NCBI RefSeq assembly: GCF_018274385.1
Contig: NZ_JAAFYZ010000103.1
Span: 1 to 33,816 of the forward strand
Length of the DNA: 33,816 bases
Direction of reading: 5' to 3'
DNA from: Catenulispora pinistramenti
GTDB taxonomy: Bacteria > Actinomycetota > Actinomycetes > Streptomycetales > Catenulisporaceae
The notes under the pieces: generated by a model
What the model was told of the DNA's origin: nothing
What the model saw: only the letters and a program-made list of their open reading frames with translations
Database searches by the model: none
Position numbers and translations under genes: made by a program
Part shown: positions 7,432-15,358 of the stretch, in pieces
Numbering within the stretch: the stretch's first letter is position 1
How the letters are laid out: the number at the start of each line of letters is the position of its first letter

Positions 7432-10395
7432 GTGAAGGACGCACCAGCGATACTCGGCCGGCAGCAGACGCTCGAGAAGTGCATGGCGGCACTGGCCGCC
7501 GGCGGCGGCGTGCTGGTGAGCGGTCCGGCCGGGATCGGCAAATCGGCGCTGCTGGACGCGATCGGCTCGGCGTGCGCGGCCGCCGGGCAACTGGTGCTGC
7601 GCAGCGCGTCGGCCGCCGCCGAGTCCTGGCTCCCCTACCTCGGGCTCTACGACCTGTTCTCCGACGCGGTCGCCGCCCGGCCCGAAGTGGTCCCCTACCA
7701 CCTGCGCTCGGCCTTCGACGGCGTGCTGATGCGCTCGGTCCCCGACGGCGCGGCCACCGACCAGCTCGCGATCCGGGTCGCCGTAGTCGAAGCACTACGC
7801 GCGCTGTCCTCGGAACGGCCGGTCCTGCTGATCCTCGACGACGTGAACTGCCTGGACTCGGCCACCGCCGAGGTCCTGGCCTTCGCCGTGCGCCGCCGCC
7901 AAGGCAGCCGCGTCCGCGTGCTCGCCGCCGAGCGGTTGTCCGAAGGACAGGAACCCACATGGTGGGGACTCCTGCCGGAGGACGCGGTCGAGATCGCCCT
8001 GGGCAACCTGCCCGGCCCGGTGGTCTCCGAACTGCTGCGGACCCGCCTCGGCTTGCGTCCCACCGACAAACTGTCGCAACGGATCCGCGACGCCGCGGGC
8101 GGTAACCCCTTCTACGCACTGGAGTTGGGCCGTGCCGCACTGCGATCGGGAACCGTGGTGCAGCCCGGCGACCCGCTACTGGTCCCGGAACGTCTGCGCG
8201 GCCTGCTCGCCGACCGCCTGCACGCGTTGCCGAAGGCCGCCCGCGACGCGCTCCTGCTGATCTCGACGGCCGCCCGCCCGCCACGGGAACTGCTGGCCGG
8301 GCACGAGTGGGGACTGTCCCAAGCGCTGGCCTCGGGCATCATCGTTTCCGGACGGGACCTGGAGCCGCGCTTCGCGCACCCGCTGTTGCGCGAGATCGTG
8401 TATGCGGACGCTGATATAGAGGCCCGCCGCGAATGCCACGCGAAGCTCGCGCAGGCCCACGACGACCCGCTGGAGCGGGCTCGGCACCACGCGCTGGCGA
8501 CGGCCGACTCGACCGAAGACCTGGCGGCGGAACTGGAAGAGGCGGCACGGATCGCGGTGCATCGCGGAGCGCCGGGGACTGCTGCGGAACTGTTCCGGAT
8601 GGCCGCCGAGCGGACGCCTGCCACCGGTGGCGTGGCGGTGCAGAGCGGGACGCCTGCTACTGGCAGCGCGGCGGCGCGAACGGGGACGCCTGCCAGCGAT
8701 GGTGCGGCGGCGCGAAACGGAACGCCGGTAGCCGGTAGCGCAGTGGTGAACGGTACCGACACCCTGTCGGCGACAGCCGCTCCCGACGCTCATGACGACG
8801 CCGCCGCGACGAACGTGAAGCCCGGCGCCGGCCTGGCGAATGTCGGCGTGACACCGGCGGACACCGACGTGGCGTCCCGTCGCCTCCTGGAAGCCGCCCG
8901 CGCCGCCTTCGACGCGGGCCTTCCGCGCCAAGCCCGCGACGCCGCCGAGCGGGTCGCGGCCGGACCCGACCCGGCCTGCCGTGTCGGCGCGCGGATGCTG
9001 CTGGTCGAACTCGACGACGACATATCCGTGCAGGCCGCCCTTCTCGAGGCGTCCGAGGCCGACGCCGCGGGGCGTCCGGACTTGCAGGCGCGGGTCAGCC
9101 TTCAGCGCGCGGACCACGCCTTCCGTTCCGGTTCCGTCGAAGCGGCGATCGCGGCCCTGGCGCGGGCTGAGGAGTACGCGCTGTCCACCGGCGACCGCAA
9201 TCTGCGGGCGGAATCGATCGCGATGCGCGTGCCGACCGAGATCCAGACCGATCCGGAGCGGGCCATCGAGTCGCTGGAGGAGGCCGAGGCGCTGGGGCTC
9301 GGCGGCGATCTGACGCTGCCGTCCATCGCGGTTCGCAAGTCCCTGATCATCTGGTTCCTGCGCCGGGGCGACGTCGCCGACGCCTTGGCGACCGCCTCCC
9401 GACTGCGGGCCGACGTCGAGCGGGCCGGGCGACTGCGCGACCTCGGTGACGTTCTGCACCTGGTGGCCTCGGTCAACGAGCGTGCCGGCCTGTGCCGTCA
9501 GGCGCACGAGGCGGCGCTGCTCGGCAGCCGGCTGCGAGCCGAGACCGGCTCTTCGAGCGTGCAGGCGCTGATCCTGACCGCCGCGGCCGAGCTGTCCGGC
9601 GGGAGCGCCGAGGCCGCGGTGGAGGTGGCGCAGCGTGCCATCGAGGCCGGCACCGCGTCCGGCGATTCGGAGTTCACCGGCTACGCGCACGCTTTCCTGG
9701 GGCGTGCCGAACTACTGTTGGACCGCTCCTCGCAGGCCGCGCACCACCTGGCCCGTGGCAGGACCCTGATGCGGAACGTCGGCATGGTCGACCCGGCGAC
9801 GTTTCTGGTCGACGCCGACCTCGCCGAGACCCTGGCGCGCTGCGGCTCGTTCTCCGCCGCCGACCGGATACTCGACGAGGCGCAGGAAGCCGCCCGGCGC
9901 CTGGAGCGCGACGTGGTGAAGCTCGGCCTGACCCGGGCCCGCCTGCTGCGCCACGGCCTGGCCGCCGACGCCCGCGAGGCCGCCGACCGGCTCCGGGCCG
10001 CGATCCCGGCCGAACACGCCTATCCGCTGGAGATAGCCCGCGCCGAGGTCACCCTGGGCGAACTGGAACGCCGGGCCCGCCGCCGCGCCGCCGCCCGCAC
10101 CGCCTGGGAATCGGCGGCGGCGGCCTACGCGGCGGCCGGTTGCAGCCCCTGGCTCCGCTTCGTCCAAGGCCGCCTGGCCCGCCTGGACACCCCGGCCGAA
10201 CCGTTGAGCGCCACCGAGCGCCAGATCGTCGAACTGGTCCGCTCCGGCGCCACCAACCGCCAGATCGCCGCCGCACTCCAAGTGTCGGTGAAGGCCGTCG
10301 AAGGCAACCTGACCCGCCTCTTCCGCCGCTTCGGCGTCAGCAGCCGCGCCGAACTCGCCGGCGCGGAGCCGGTGGCGCGGGTGGAGCACGTGTGA
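7432..10395 (+). CDS. LAL-family (large ATP-binding LuxR) transcriptional regulator
   Basis: 987-residue cytoplasmic regulator. An N-terminal AAA/STAND ATPase has Walker A GPAGIGKS (31-38) and Walker B VLLILDD (131-137). The long middle part is an alpha-helical TPR-like sensor region. A C-terminal LuxR helix-turn-helix (about 925-975) contains LSATERQIVELV, NRQIAAALQVSVKAVEGN and LFRRFGV. The length and order are typical of LAL activators, which often control catabolic or secondary-metabolite genes after binding a ligand. The start is GTG at 7432 with GGGAGGA at 7414-7420. Residues 395-442 hold four 12-residue repeats that look like a recent insertion in the linker. The target is not evident: the downstream DsbA gene is separated by a terminator-like hairpin. 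Confidence 0.93.
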   Translation: MKDAPAILGRQQTLEKCMAALAAGGGVLVSGPAGIGKSALLDAIGSACAAAGQLVLRSASAAAESWLPYLGLYDLFSDAVAARPEVVPYHLRSAFDGVLMRSVPDGAATDQLAIRVAVVEALRALSSERPVLLILDDVNCLDSATAEVLAFAVRRRQGSRVRVLAAERLSEGQEPTWWGLLPEDAVEIALGNLPGPVVSELLRTRLGLRPTDKLSQRIRDAAGGNPFYALELGRAALRSGTVVQPGDPLLVPERLRGLLADRLHALPKAARDALLLISTAARPPRELLAGHEWGLSQALASGIIVSGRDLEPRFAHPLLREIVYADADIEARRECHAKLAQAHDDPLERARHHALATADSTEDLAAELEEAARIAVHRGAPGTAAELFRMAAERTPATGGVAVQSGTPATGSAAARTGTPASDGAAARNGTPVAGSAVVNGTDTLSATAAPDAHDDAAATNVKPGAGLANVGVTPADTDVASRRLLEAARAAFDAGLPRQARDAAERVAAGPDPACRVGARMLLVELDDDISVQAALLEASEADAAGRPDLQARVSLQRADHAFRSGSVEAAIAALARAEEYALSTGDRNLRAESIAMRVPTEIQTDPERAIESLEEAEALGLGGDLTLPSIAVRKSLIIWFLRRGDVADALATASRLRADVERAGRLRDLGDVLHLVASVNERAGLCRQAHEAALLGSRLRAETGSSSVQALILTAAAELSGGSAEAAVEVAQRAIEAGTASGDSEFTGYAHAFLGRAELLLDRSSQAAHHLARGRTLMRNVGMVDPATFLVDADLAETLARCGSFSAADRILDEAQEAARRLERDVVKLGLTRARLLRHGLAADAREAADRLRAAIPAEHAYPLEIARAEVTLGELERRARRRAAARTAWESAAAAYAAAGCSPWLRFVQGRLARLDTPAEPLSATERQIVELVRSGATNRQIAAALQVSVKAVEGNLTRLFRRFGVSSRAELAGAEPVARVEHV
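8614..8757 (+). repeat. In-frame 36 bp minisatellite in the LAL regulator
   Basis: Four adjacent 36-base units encode TPATGGVAVQSG, TPATGSAAARTG, TPASDGAAARNG and TPVAGSAVVNGT. They are in frame, so copy number could change without breaking the gene. They lie between the ATPase part and the helical sensor part, in a low-complexity Ala/Gly/Thr linker. Confidence 0.9.
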
Positions 10396-10413
10396 CGCGG
10401 GTGGAGCACGGGT
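10376..10413 (+). repeat. 19 bp tandem duplication across the LAL stop codon
   Basis: The 19 bases at 10376-10394 recur at 10395-10413 with one change. The duplication spans the end of the regulator gene, whose TGA is at 10393-10395. A second TGA is created in another frame in the copy. No function is seen. Confidence 0.75.
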
Positions 10414-10476
10414 GATGGACGGAGACCGGGGTCACGTCCACACCCGGAATTCCGTGAGGTAGTTCACCGTTGAACG

Positions 10477-10515
10477 AGATGTGTGGGCCCCAACCCCCTC
10501 CGGGCCCACACATCT
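10477..10515. terminator. Terminator-like hairpin after the LAL gene
   Basis: A perfect 14 bp inverted repeat: AGATGTGTGGGCCC at 10477-10490 and its complement at 10502-10515, with an 11-nt C-rich loop. It lies 80 nt past the regulator stop and 50 nt before the DsbA gene. It probably ends the regulator transcript; being before the next gene, it could also act as an attenuator (inference). Confidence 0.8.
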
Positions 10516-10566
10516 ATACGTGAGCGACCTACTAATAGCGACCTACCAGCAAGGAAGTGAACCACC

Positions 10567-11280
10567 GTGCGCGTCGAGATCTGGAGTGACGTCGCCTGCC
10601 CCTGGTGCTACATCGGCAAGGCGCGTTTCGAGCAGGGCCTGCAGGCCTTCGCCCACAAGGACGACGTCGAGGTGGTCTTCCGCTCCTTCGAACTGGACCC
10701 GCAGCGGGCGAAGGGCGACACCGTCCAGGTCCTGCCGATGCTGGCCGGCAAGTACGGCATGAGTCTGGAGCAGGCCAAGCAGGCTGAGGCGCGGGTGGCG
10801 GCGAACGCCGCTGACGCCGGGCTGGGCTACCTGGCCGAGGGCCGGGACCACGGCAACACCTTCGACATCCACCGCGTCCTGCACTTCGCGAAGACGCGCG
10901 GGAAGCAGAACGAGCTCCTGGACTTGGCGTACACGGCGAACTTCGCTGAGGAGCGCTCGGTCTTCGACGACGAGCGGCTGGTGGAGCTCGCGGTCCAGGC
11001 GGGCCTGGACGAGACCGAGGTCCGTGCGGTGCTGGCCGACGCGACCGCGTTCGCGGCCGACGTGCGCGCCGACGAGCAGGAGGCGCAGATGCTGGGCGCC
11101 AATGGGGTGCCGTTCTTCGTGCTGGATCGCAAGTTCGGCGTGTCTGGCGGCCAGCCGGCCGAGGTGTTCACGGAGGCGTTGCAGGAGGCGTGGGCCGCTC
11201 AGGCGCCGGCGCTGAAGGTCGTCGGCAACGCTGCGCCGGACGGTGCGGTGTGCGGGCCCGATGGCTGCGAGATTCCGTAG
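10567..11280 (+). CDS. DsbA-family oxidoreductase, FrnE-like
   Basis: 237-residue cytoplasmic thioredoxin-fold protein of the DsbA/FrnE group (2-hydroxychromene-2-carboxylate isomerase-like fold). The first strand leads into CPWC at residues 11-14, the redox dithiol. An all-helical insertion follows, and GVPFFV near residue 180 supplies the cis-proline loop. No signal peptide is present, so it acts inside the cell, probably in disulfide exchange. The C-terminus carries two extra cysteines (VCGPDGCE) that could be redox active or bind metal. It starts at GTG 10567 with AAGGAAG at 10551-10557. It appears monocistronic, set off by hairpins on both sides, and is convergent with the AsnC regulator. 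Known relatives (FrnE) are linked to polyketide modification or oxidative stress; the role here is not shown. Confidence 0.9.
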   Translation: MRVEIWSDVACPWCYIGKARFEQGLQAFAHKDDVEVVFRSFELDPQRAKGDTVQVLPMLAGKYGMSLEQAKQAEARVAANAADAGLGYLAEGRDHGNTFDIHRVLHFAKTRGKQNELLDLAYTANFAEERSVFDDERLVELAVQAGLDETEVRAVLADATAFAADVRADEQEAQMLGANGVPFFVLDRKFGVSGGQPAEVFTEALQEAWAAQAPALKVVGNAAPDGAVCGPDGCEIP

Positions 11281-11312
11281 CTGCAAGCCCGACCTGGAAT
11301 TTTTTGAACGCT

Positions 11313-11341
11313 GATGCCCGTCCCCGAGTGGGATGGGCATC
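11313..11341. terminator. Terminator hairpin between convergent genes
   Basis: GATGCCCGTCCC (11313-11324) pairs with GGGATGGGCATC (11330-11341), with one G:U-type pair and a 5-nt loop. It sits between the DsbA stop (11280) and the end of the leftward AsnC gene (11431), so it can serve both. Confidence 0.8.
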
Positions 11342-11430
11342 GTGCGGTCTGGCTTCGCTCTGGCGGCTCGACCGTAGCCGGTACGGCGTCCCGGCGACCG
11401 ATCACCGGTACTCGCCCATGAATTGACGAA

Positions 11431-12447
11431 TCACGGCTGCCAGATGTCGATCGGCGTGGAGTCCACCGCGGCGCCCCGCTCGTCGAAGAGACGGCCCATG
11501 TGTTTGAGGGTGCGCAGGCATACGCCACGCCGCGTCACGACCAGCTCGGGATGGCCGGTGGCGAGTGCGGCTTCCCACTCCGGGAGGTCGGCGGCGTCGC
11601 GGAGCCAGACGATCAGCAAAAGGTTCTCGGCACCGGTCATGCCGGCCGCCAGACGGGTCTCGGGCAGGTGCGCCGCGGCTCGGGCCACGGTGGCCAGCCG
11701 CGCCGCGGGCACCTGGCAGCGTAGAACGGCGGTGACCGGCCAGCCGGAGACCGACTGGGCGATCTCGCAGCGCATCCGGATTCTGCCGTCGGCGAGCAGG
11801 CGGGCCAGCCGGCGGCGGACCGTGGCGTCGCTGACGCCGACGCGTGCCGCCAATTCGGTGTGGGACCGGCGCGCGTCGGTGGTCAGGGCTCTGATCAGGT
11901 CCTCGTCGGTGTCGTCCAGGGCTCGGAGGTTCTCCTCCATCGGACCGCCGGGTCCGCGCAGTTCGTGCTGTCGGGCGGGTTCCAGTGTGCCCAGACGCCA
12001 TCTGCTGGCCTCGCTGAAGGTGGTGACCAACAGTTCGGGGTGGTGAGCGCGTACGCCGGGCAGGGCGTCCAGTTCCCGGCGGCTGTAGGCGGAGGCGGCA
12101 GGAAGGTCGGCGACGGCGATCGCGGCCAGCAGGGGGCGCGCGCCGGTCATGTGGTGCAGGTAGATGACGTGCGGCTGGGCCAGGAGGTGGTCGACCGCCG
12201 GGTTCAGGCCGTTCGGCGCGCACTCGATCTCGACGTACATCATGCGCAGCAGGCCGGTTCGGGCGATCGGGCCGGGCACGCAGAACGTCCAGGCCAGTCC
12301 GGCTTTCTCCAGACGTTCCCATCGTCTGGCCACGGTCACCGGGTCGATGTCCAGGGCCCGGCCGAGGACGGACCAGGAAGCCCGGGGGTTGAGTTGCAGC
12401 GCGTGGATCAACTCCAGGTCGAGCTCGTCGACCAGATCCTGCGGCAT
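11431..12447 (-). CDS. Two-module Lrp/AsnC-family transcriptional regulator
   Basis: 338-residue DNA-binding protein made of two Lrp/AsnC units in tandem; most family members have one unit of about 150 residues. The first helix-turn-helix is near residues 7-50 (ELIHALQLNPRASWSVLGR...TVARRWERLE). The second is near 178-220 (DEDLIRALTTDARRSHTELA...ATVRRRLARL). Each is followed by an alpha/beta ligand-sensing region. The family senses amino acids or similar small molecules. The start ATG (12445-12447) has GGAGG just upstream. The gene is divergent from an M20 amidohydrolase-MFS operon, with a perfect palindrome between them, so it probably controls that operon and itself (inference). The duplicated form is known in actinomycetes. 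Confidence 0.9.
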   Translation of the reverse strand: MPQDLVDELDLELIHALQLNPRASWSVLGRALDIDPVTVARRWERLEKAGLAWTFCVPGPIARTGLLRMMYVEIECAPNGLNPAVDHLLAQPHVIYLHHMTGARPLLAAIAVADLPAASAYSRRELDALPGVRAHHPELLVTTFSEASRWRLGTLEPARQHELRGPGGPMEENLRALDDTDEDLIRALTTDARRSHTELAARVGVSDATVRRRLARLLADGRIRMRCEIAQSVSGWPVTAVLRCQVPAARLATVARAAAHLPETRLAAGMTGAENLLLIVWLRDAADLPEWEAALATGHPELVVTRRGVCLRTLKHMGRLFDERGAAVDSTPIDIWQP

Positions 12448-12500
12448 GGGCCCTCCAGGCGGTCGGAATCGGGATCATGGTGCGGGGGTTCGGCCGTCGT

Positions 12501-12517
12501 GTGCAGGATTCCTGCAC
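12501..12517. promoter_or_regulatory. Candidate AsnC operator palindrome
   Basis: GTGCAGGA-T-TCCTGCAC is a perfect palindrome with 8 bp arms and a single central base. It is centred in the 140-nt spacer between the divergent AsnC regulator (start 12447) and the M20 gene (start 12588). Its place and symmetry fit a binding site for the adjacent dimeric regulator. That assignment is inference. Confidence 0.65.
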
Positions 12518-12587
12518 CTGATCGGCCATTCGCGACGGCATGCTGATCCTAATGGGTACCCCTGGCCCCGGCTTTCTGGAGTACCTC

Positions 12588-13943
12588 ATGCCGCTACGCG
12601 ATGACGCCCGCCTGCTGACCGACGACCTGGTCGGTCTGCGGCGGGAACTGCACGCCGATCCGGAGTTGGGACGCGCGCTTCCCCGCACCCAGCGTCGGGT
12701 GCTGGCCGCACTCGACGGGCTTCCCCTGGAGGTCGCCGTCGGCACGGAACTGTCGTCGGTCACCGCGGTGCTGCGCGGTGCCCGCCCCGGTCCGACAGTG
12801 CTGTTACGGGCCGACATGGACGCGCTGCCGGTCACCGAGGACACCGATCTGCCCTTCGCATCCCGGAACGCCGGGGTCATGCATGCCTGTGGTCACGACC
12901 TGCACACGGCGATGCTGGTCGGCGCGGCCCGGTTGCTGGCCGACCGCCGCGACGCGCTGGCCGGTTCGGTGGTGTTCATGTTCCAGCCGGACGAGGAGGG
13001 CACCGACGGCGGTGGCGCGGAGCAGATGCTCGCCGAAGGGCTGCTCGATGCCTCCGGTGAGCGACCGCTGGCCGCGTATGCGCTGCACGTGGCCGCCAAC
13101 CGTCTACCGCGCGGTCTGTTCGCCAGCCGACCGGGCACGGCCACGGCGGCGTCAGACGGATTGGAAGTCACCTTCCGCGGTCGTGGCGGACACGGCTCGG
13201 CTCCGCACAAAGCGCTCGACCCTATTCCGGCGTTGTGTGAGGCGGTCACCGCTCTGCAGACCTTCGTGACGCGCCGCTTCGACGTCTTCGACCCGGTCGT
13301 GCTGACGGTGGGCGCGATCCGCGGCGGCACCAAGGCCAACGTGATCCCCGGCGACGCCTCGTTTTCCGCGACGGTCCGTACCTTCTCGCCGGCCGCGCGA
13401 ACTCTGATGCGACAGGGCACCGCAACCCTGGTCGAGAACATCGCGGCGGCTCACGGCCTGGCAGCACAGGTCGATTACCGACTGGGGTATCCGGCCACGG
13501 TCAACGACGCGGCCGAGGTCTCGCTCGCTGCGGACGCCGTCACCGAGCTGTTCGGTCCGGGCCGCTACTTCTCCGCGCCGCACCCGACACCGGGGGGCGA
13601 GGACATGGCGTTCGTGCTGAACCAGGTTCCCGGCGCCTACCTGATGCTGGGCGCCTGCCCGCCGGACCGGGATCCGGACACGGCCCCGTACAACCACTCG
13701 CCGCAGGCGGTCTTCGACGATGCCGTGCTGCCGGACGGCGCCGCGTTTCTGGCGCAGGCGGCGGCCGCCCGCCTCGCGGTCGCAGGAACGGGAGCCAAAG
13801 CCGAAGCTAAAAACGGAGCCAAAGCCAGGGCCGGAGCCGGAACCGAAGCCGAAGCCGGAACCGGAACCGAAGCCGAAGCCGAAGCCGAAGCCGGAACCGG
13901 CGGCCGGCCGCGAGGTCCCCGCGCCGCGAAGGCCGGCGCCTGA
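12588..13943 (+). CDS. M20 family amidohydrolase (N-acyl amino acid hydrolase type)
   Basis: 451-residue zinc-dependent hydrolase of the M20D group (hippurate hydrolase, aminoacylase, IAA-amino acid hydrolase). Metal-site motifs: RADMDALP (74-81), HACGHD (99-104) and FQPDEEG (132-138). A dimerisation domain begins around GRGGHGSAPHK, and the C-terminal catalytic part has GGEDMAFVL and YNHSP. It would release an amino acid from an N-acyl or amide conjugate. The ATG at 12588 is preferred over upstream ATGs because TGGAG lies 6 nt before it. The last 45 residues are a Lys/Ala/Glu/Gly tail made of hexanucleotide repeats, absent from typical members, which end near residue 400. The stop overlaps the MFS start by one base, so the two are translated together. 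The substrate is unknown. Confidence 0.9.
   Translation: MPLRDDARLLTDDLVGLRRELHADPELGRALPRTQRRVLAALDGLPLEVAVGTELSSVTAVLRGARPGPTVLLRADMDALPVTEDTDLPFASRNAGVMHACGHDLHTAMLVGAARLLADRRDALAGSVVFMFQPDEEGTDGGGAEQMLAEGLLDASGERPLAAYALHVAANRLPRGLFASRPGTATAASDGLEVTFRGRGGHGSAPHKALDPIPALCEAVTALQTFVTRRFDVFDPVVLTVGAIRGGTKANVIPGDASFSATVRTFSPAARTLMRQGTATLVENIAAAHGLAAQVDYRLGYPATVNDAAEVSLAADAVTELFGPGRYFSAPHPTPGGEDMAFVLNQVPGAYLMLGACPPDRDPDTAPYNHSPQAVFDDAVLPDGAAFLAQAAAARLAVAGTGAKAEAKNGAKARAGAGTEAEAGTGTEAEAEAEAGTGGRPRGPRAAKAGA
13785..13902 (+). repeat. Hexanucleotide repeat tract encoding the M20 tail
   Basis: A run of six-base units of the GGAGCC, GAAGCC, AAAGCC and GGAACC type encodes alternating Ala/Glu/Lys/Gly/Thr pairs at the C-terminus of the amidohydrolase. 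Changes in unit number keep the frame. The tract ends about 40 nt before the coupled MFS start. Confidence 0.85.
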
Positions 13944-15343
13944 TGGCCGAGGCGGCCACGCTCGGCACCCCGCCCGCCGTGGCGCCGAAACCGGCCCTGA
14001 TCCGCCGCGAGCTGGCCGCCTTACTGGTCCTCGCCGTGTCCAGCGGGTTCCAGCAAGGCTATTTCGTCCCGTTGTTCCCGATCGTCACCGACCGCTACCG
14101 GATCGGTGTGGCGGCCCTGGCCTGGACGGTCACGGCTCCGGCGCTGGTGGCTGTCGTGGCCACCCCGGTCCTCGGCGTCCTCGGCGATCGCCTGGGCCAT
14201 GCGCGGGTTCTGCGGGCGACCGCCTGTGCGGTGGCCGCCGGTGCGATGCTGATCGCCTTCGCACCGGACTACCCGGTGCTGCTGTGCGGCCGGGTCCTGC
14301 AGGGATTGCTCGCGGGGTTCCTGCCGCTGATGTTCGCGCTGATCCGCGCACGCCACAGCGCCGAGGACACCCGGCGGGCGATCGCTCATCTGTCCGGGGC
14401 GCTGCTGTCCGGTGTGCTGATCGGCAACGTCTGCGCCTCGAAGTTGCAGACTGTTGCGTTGTCGGTGGCTGCCGTCGGCGCCGTCATGGGTGTGGTCATG
14501 CTGTGGCGCGTTCCCGAACGTGGCACCCGTCCACGCCTCACCCCCGAAGCGGCGGGCGTCGACTGGTGGGGAGCTGTCCTGCTGGCGGCGGGACTGGTAC
14601 CGATCCTGCTGGCGCTGCATGAAGGTGCGGCTTGGGGTTGGCGCTCGCTGCCGGTGATCGGGTGTGTGGCCGCCGGGATGTCTTCGCTGGTGACGTGGGC
14701 GGTCGTGGAGCGGCGCCGTGCGGCTCCGCTGATCGACGTGCGCCGGCTCTTCCGCCCCCGGCTGCTGCCGGTCTTCGTCCTCGGCTGGTGCGTGCACTTC
14801 GTGGTGATCGGCGGACAGATCTCGTACACCACCTACTTCACGGCGCGCGGCGGACTGGGGCTATCCGCATCAGCGGTGGGGCCCATCCTGCTACCCGCCT
14901 TCAGCGCGATGGCGTTGCTCAGTGCCCTGACGGCCCGCATCGGCAAGGCGATCGGCTACCGGGCGGCCCTGGTCCTCGGCGCGGCGCTGCTGCTGGCCGG
15001 GGCGGGCGGGGTGCTGGTCCGCCACGGCAGCGGTGCCGACTTCGCGGTGCTGCTCGCTCTGGCGGGCGCCGGGATGGGCCTGATCGCCGGTGCCGGCCGC
15101 ATCCTGGTGATCGACGCGGTCCGGCCCGAGGAGGTCGCGACCAGCGAGGGGTTGTTCGAGCTGCTGATCACCCTGGGGGCGGCGGTCGGCTCGGCCGGCT
15201 ACGCCGCGATCCTGTCCTCGGGCGCGAACAGCGACGGAAGCGGTGGCTACCAGGCCGCCTGGAGTGTCGGTGCGGCGGTGGCGGCGACCGGTCTGATCGC
15301 CGCCACCGTTCTCGCCTGCCGCCGGGGGCGGGACGAGGCCTGA
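13943..15343 (+). CDS. MFS transporter
   Basis: 466-residue major facilitator superfamily protein with at least 12 hydrophobic segments. After a short cytoplasmic N-terminus, helix 1 begins near residue 24 (LAALLVLAVSSGF). The loop between helices 2 and 3 reads GVLGDRLGHARVL, matching the MFS motif A 'G.L.DR.GRR'. The family moves small molecules by proton coupling; the overall look is of the drug:H+ antiporter type. It overlaps the amidohydrolase stop by one base (TGATG) and so forms an operon with it. A reasonable inference is that it moves the substrate or product of that enzyme, under control of the divergent AsnC regulator. It is convergent with the acyl-CoA dehydrogenase gene, stop to stop 15 nt apart. 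Confidence 0.9.
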   Translation: MAEAATLGTPPAVAPKPALIRRELAALLVLAVSSGFQQGYFVPLFPIVTDRYRIGVAALAWTVTAPALVAVVATPVLGVLGDRLGHARVLRATACAVAAGAMLIAFAPDYPVLLCGRVLQGLLAGFLPLMFALIRARHSAEDTRRAIAHLSGALLSGVLIGNVCASKLQTVALSVAAVGAVMGVVMLWRVPERGTRPRLTPEAAGVDWWGAVLLAAGLVPILLALHEGAAWGWRSLPVIGCVAAGMSSLVTWAVVERRRAAPLIDVRRLFRPRLLPVFVLGWCVHFVVIGGQISYTTYFTARGGLGLSASAVGPILLPAFSAMALLSALTARIGKAIGYRAALVLGAALLLAGAGGVLVRHGSGADFAVLLALAGAGMGLIAGAGRILVIDAVRPEEVATSEGLFELLITLGAAVGSAGYAAILSSGANSDGSGGYQAAWSVGAAVAATGLIAATVLACRRGRDEA

Positions 15344-15358
15344 GGGAGCCGCCGGTCG

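Noticed and set aside
11402-12880. A 492-codon leftward frame over the AsnC and M20 genes
   Set aside because: Overlaps two genes with clear family motifs in other frames; its translation has no recognisable domain.
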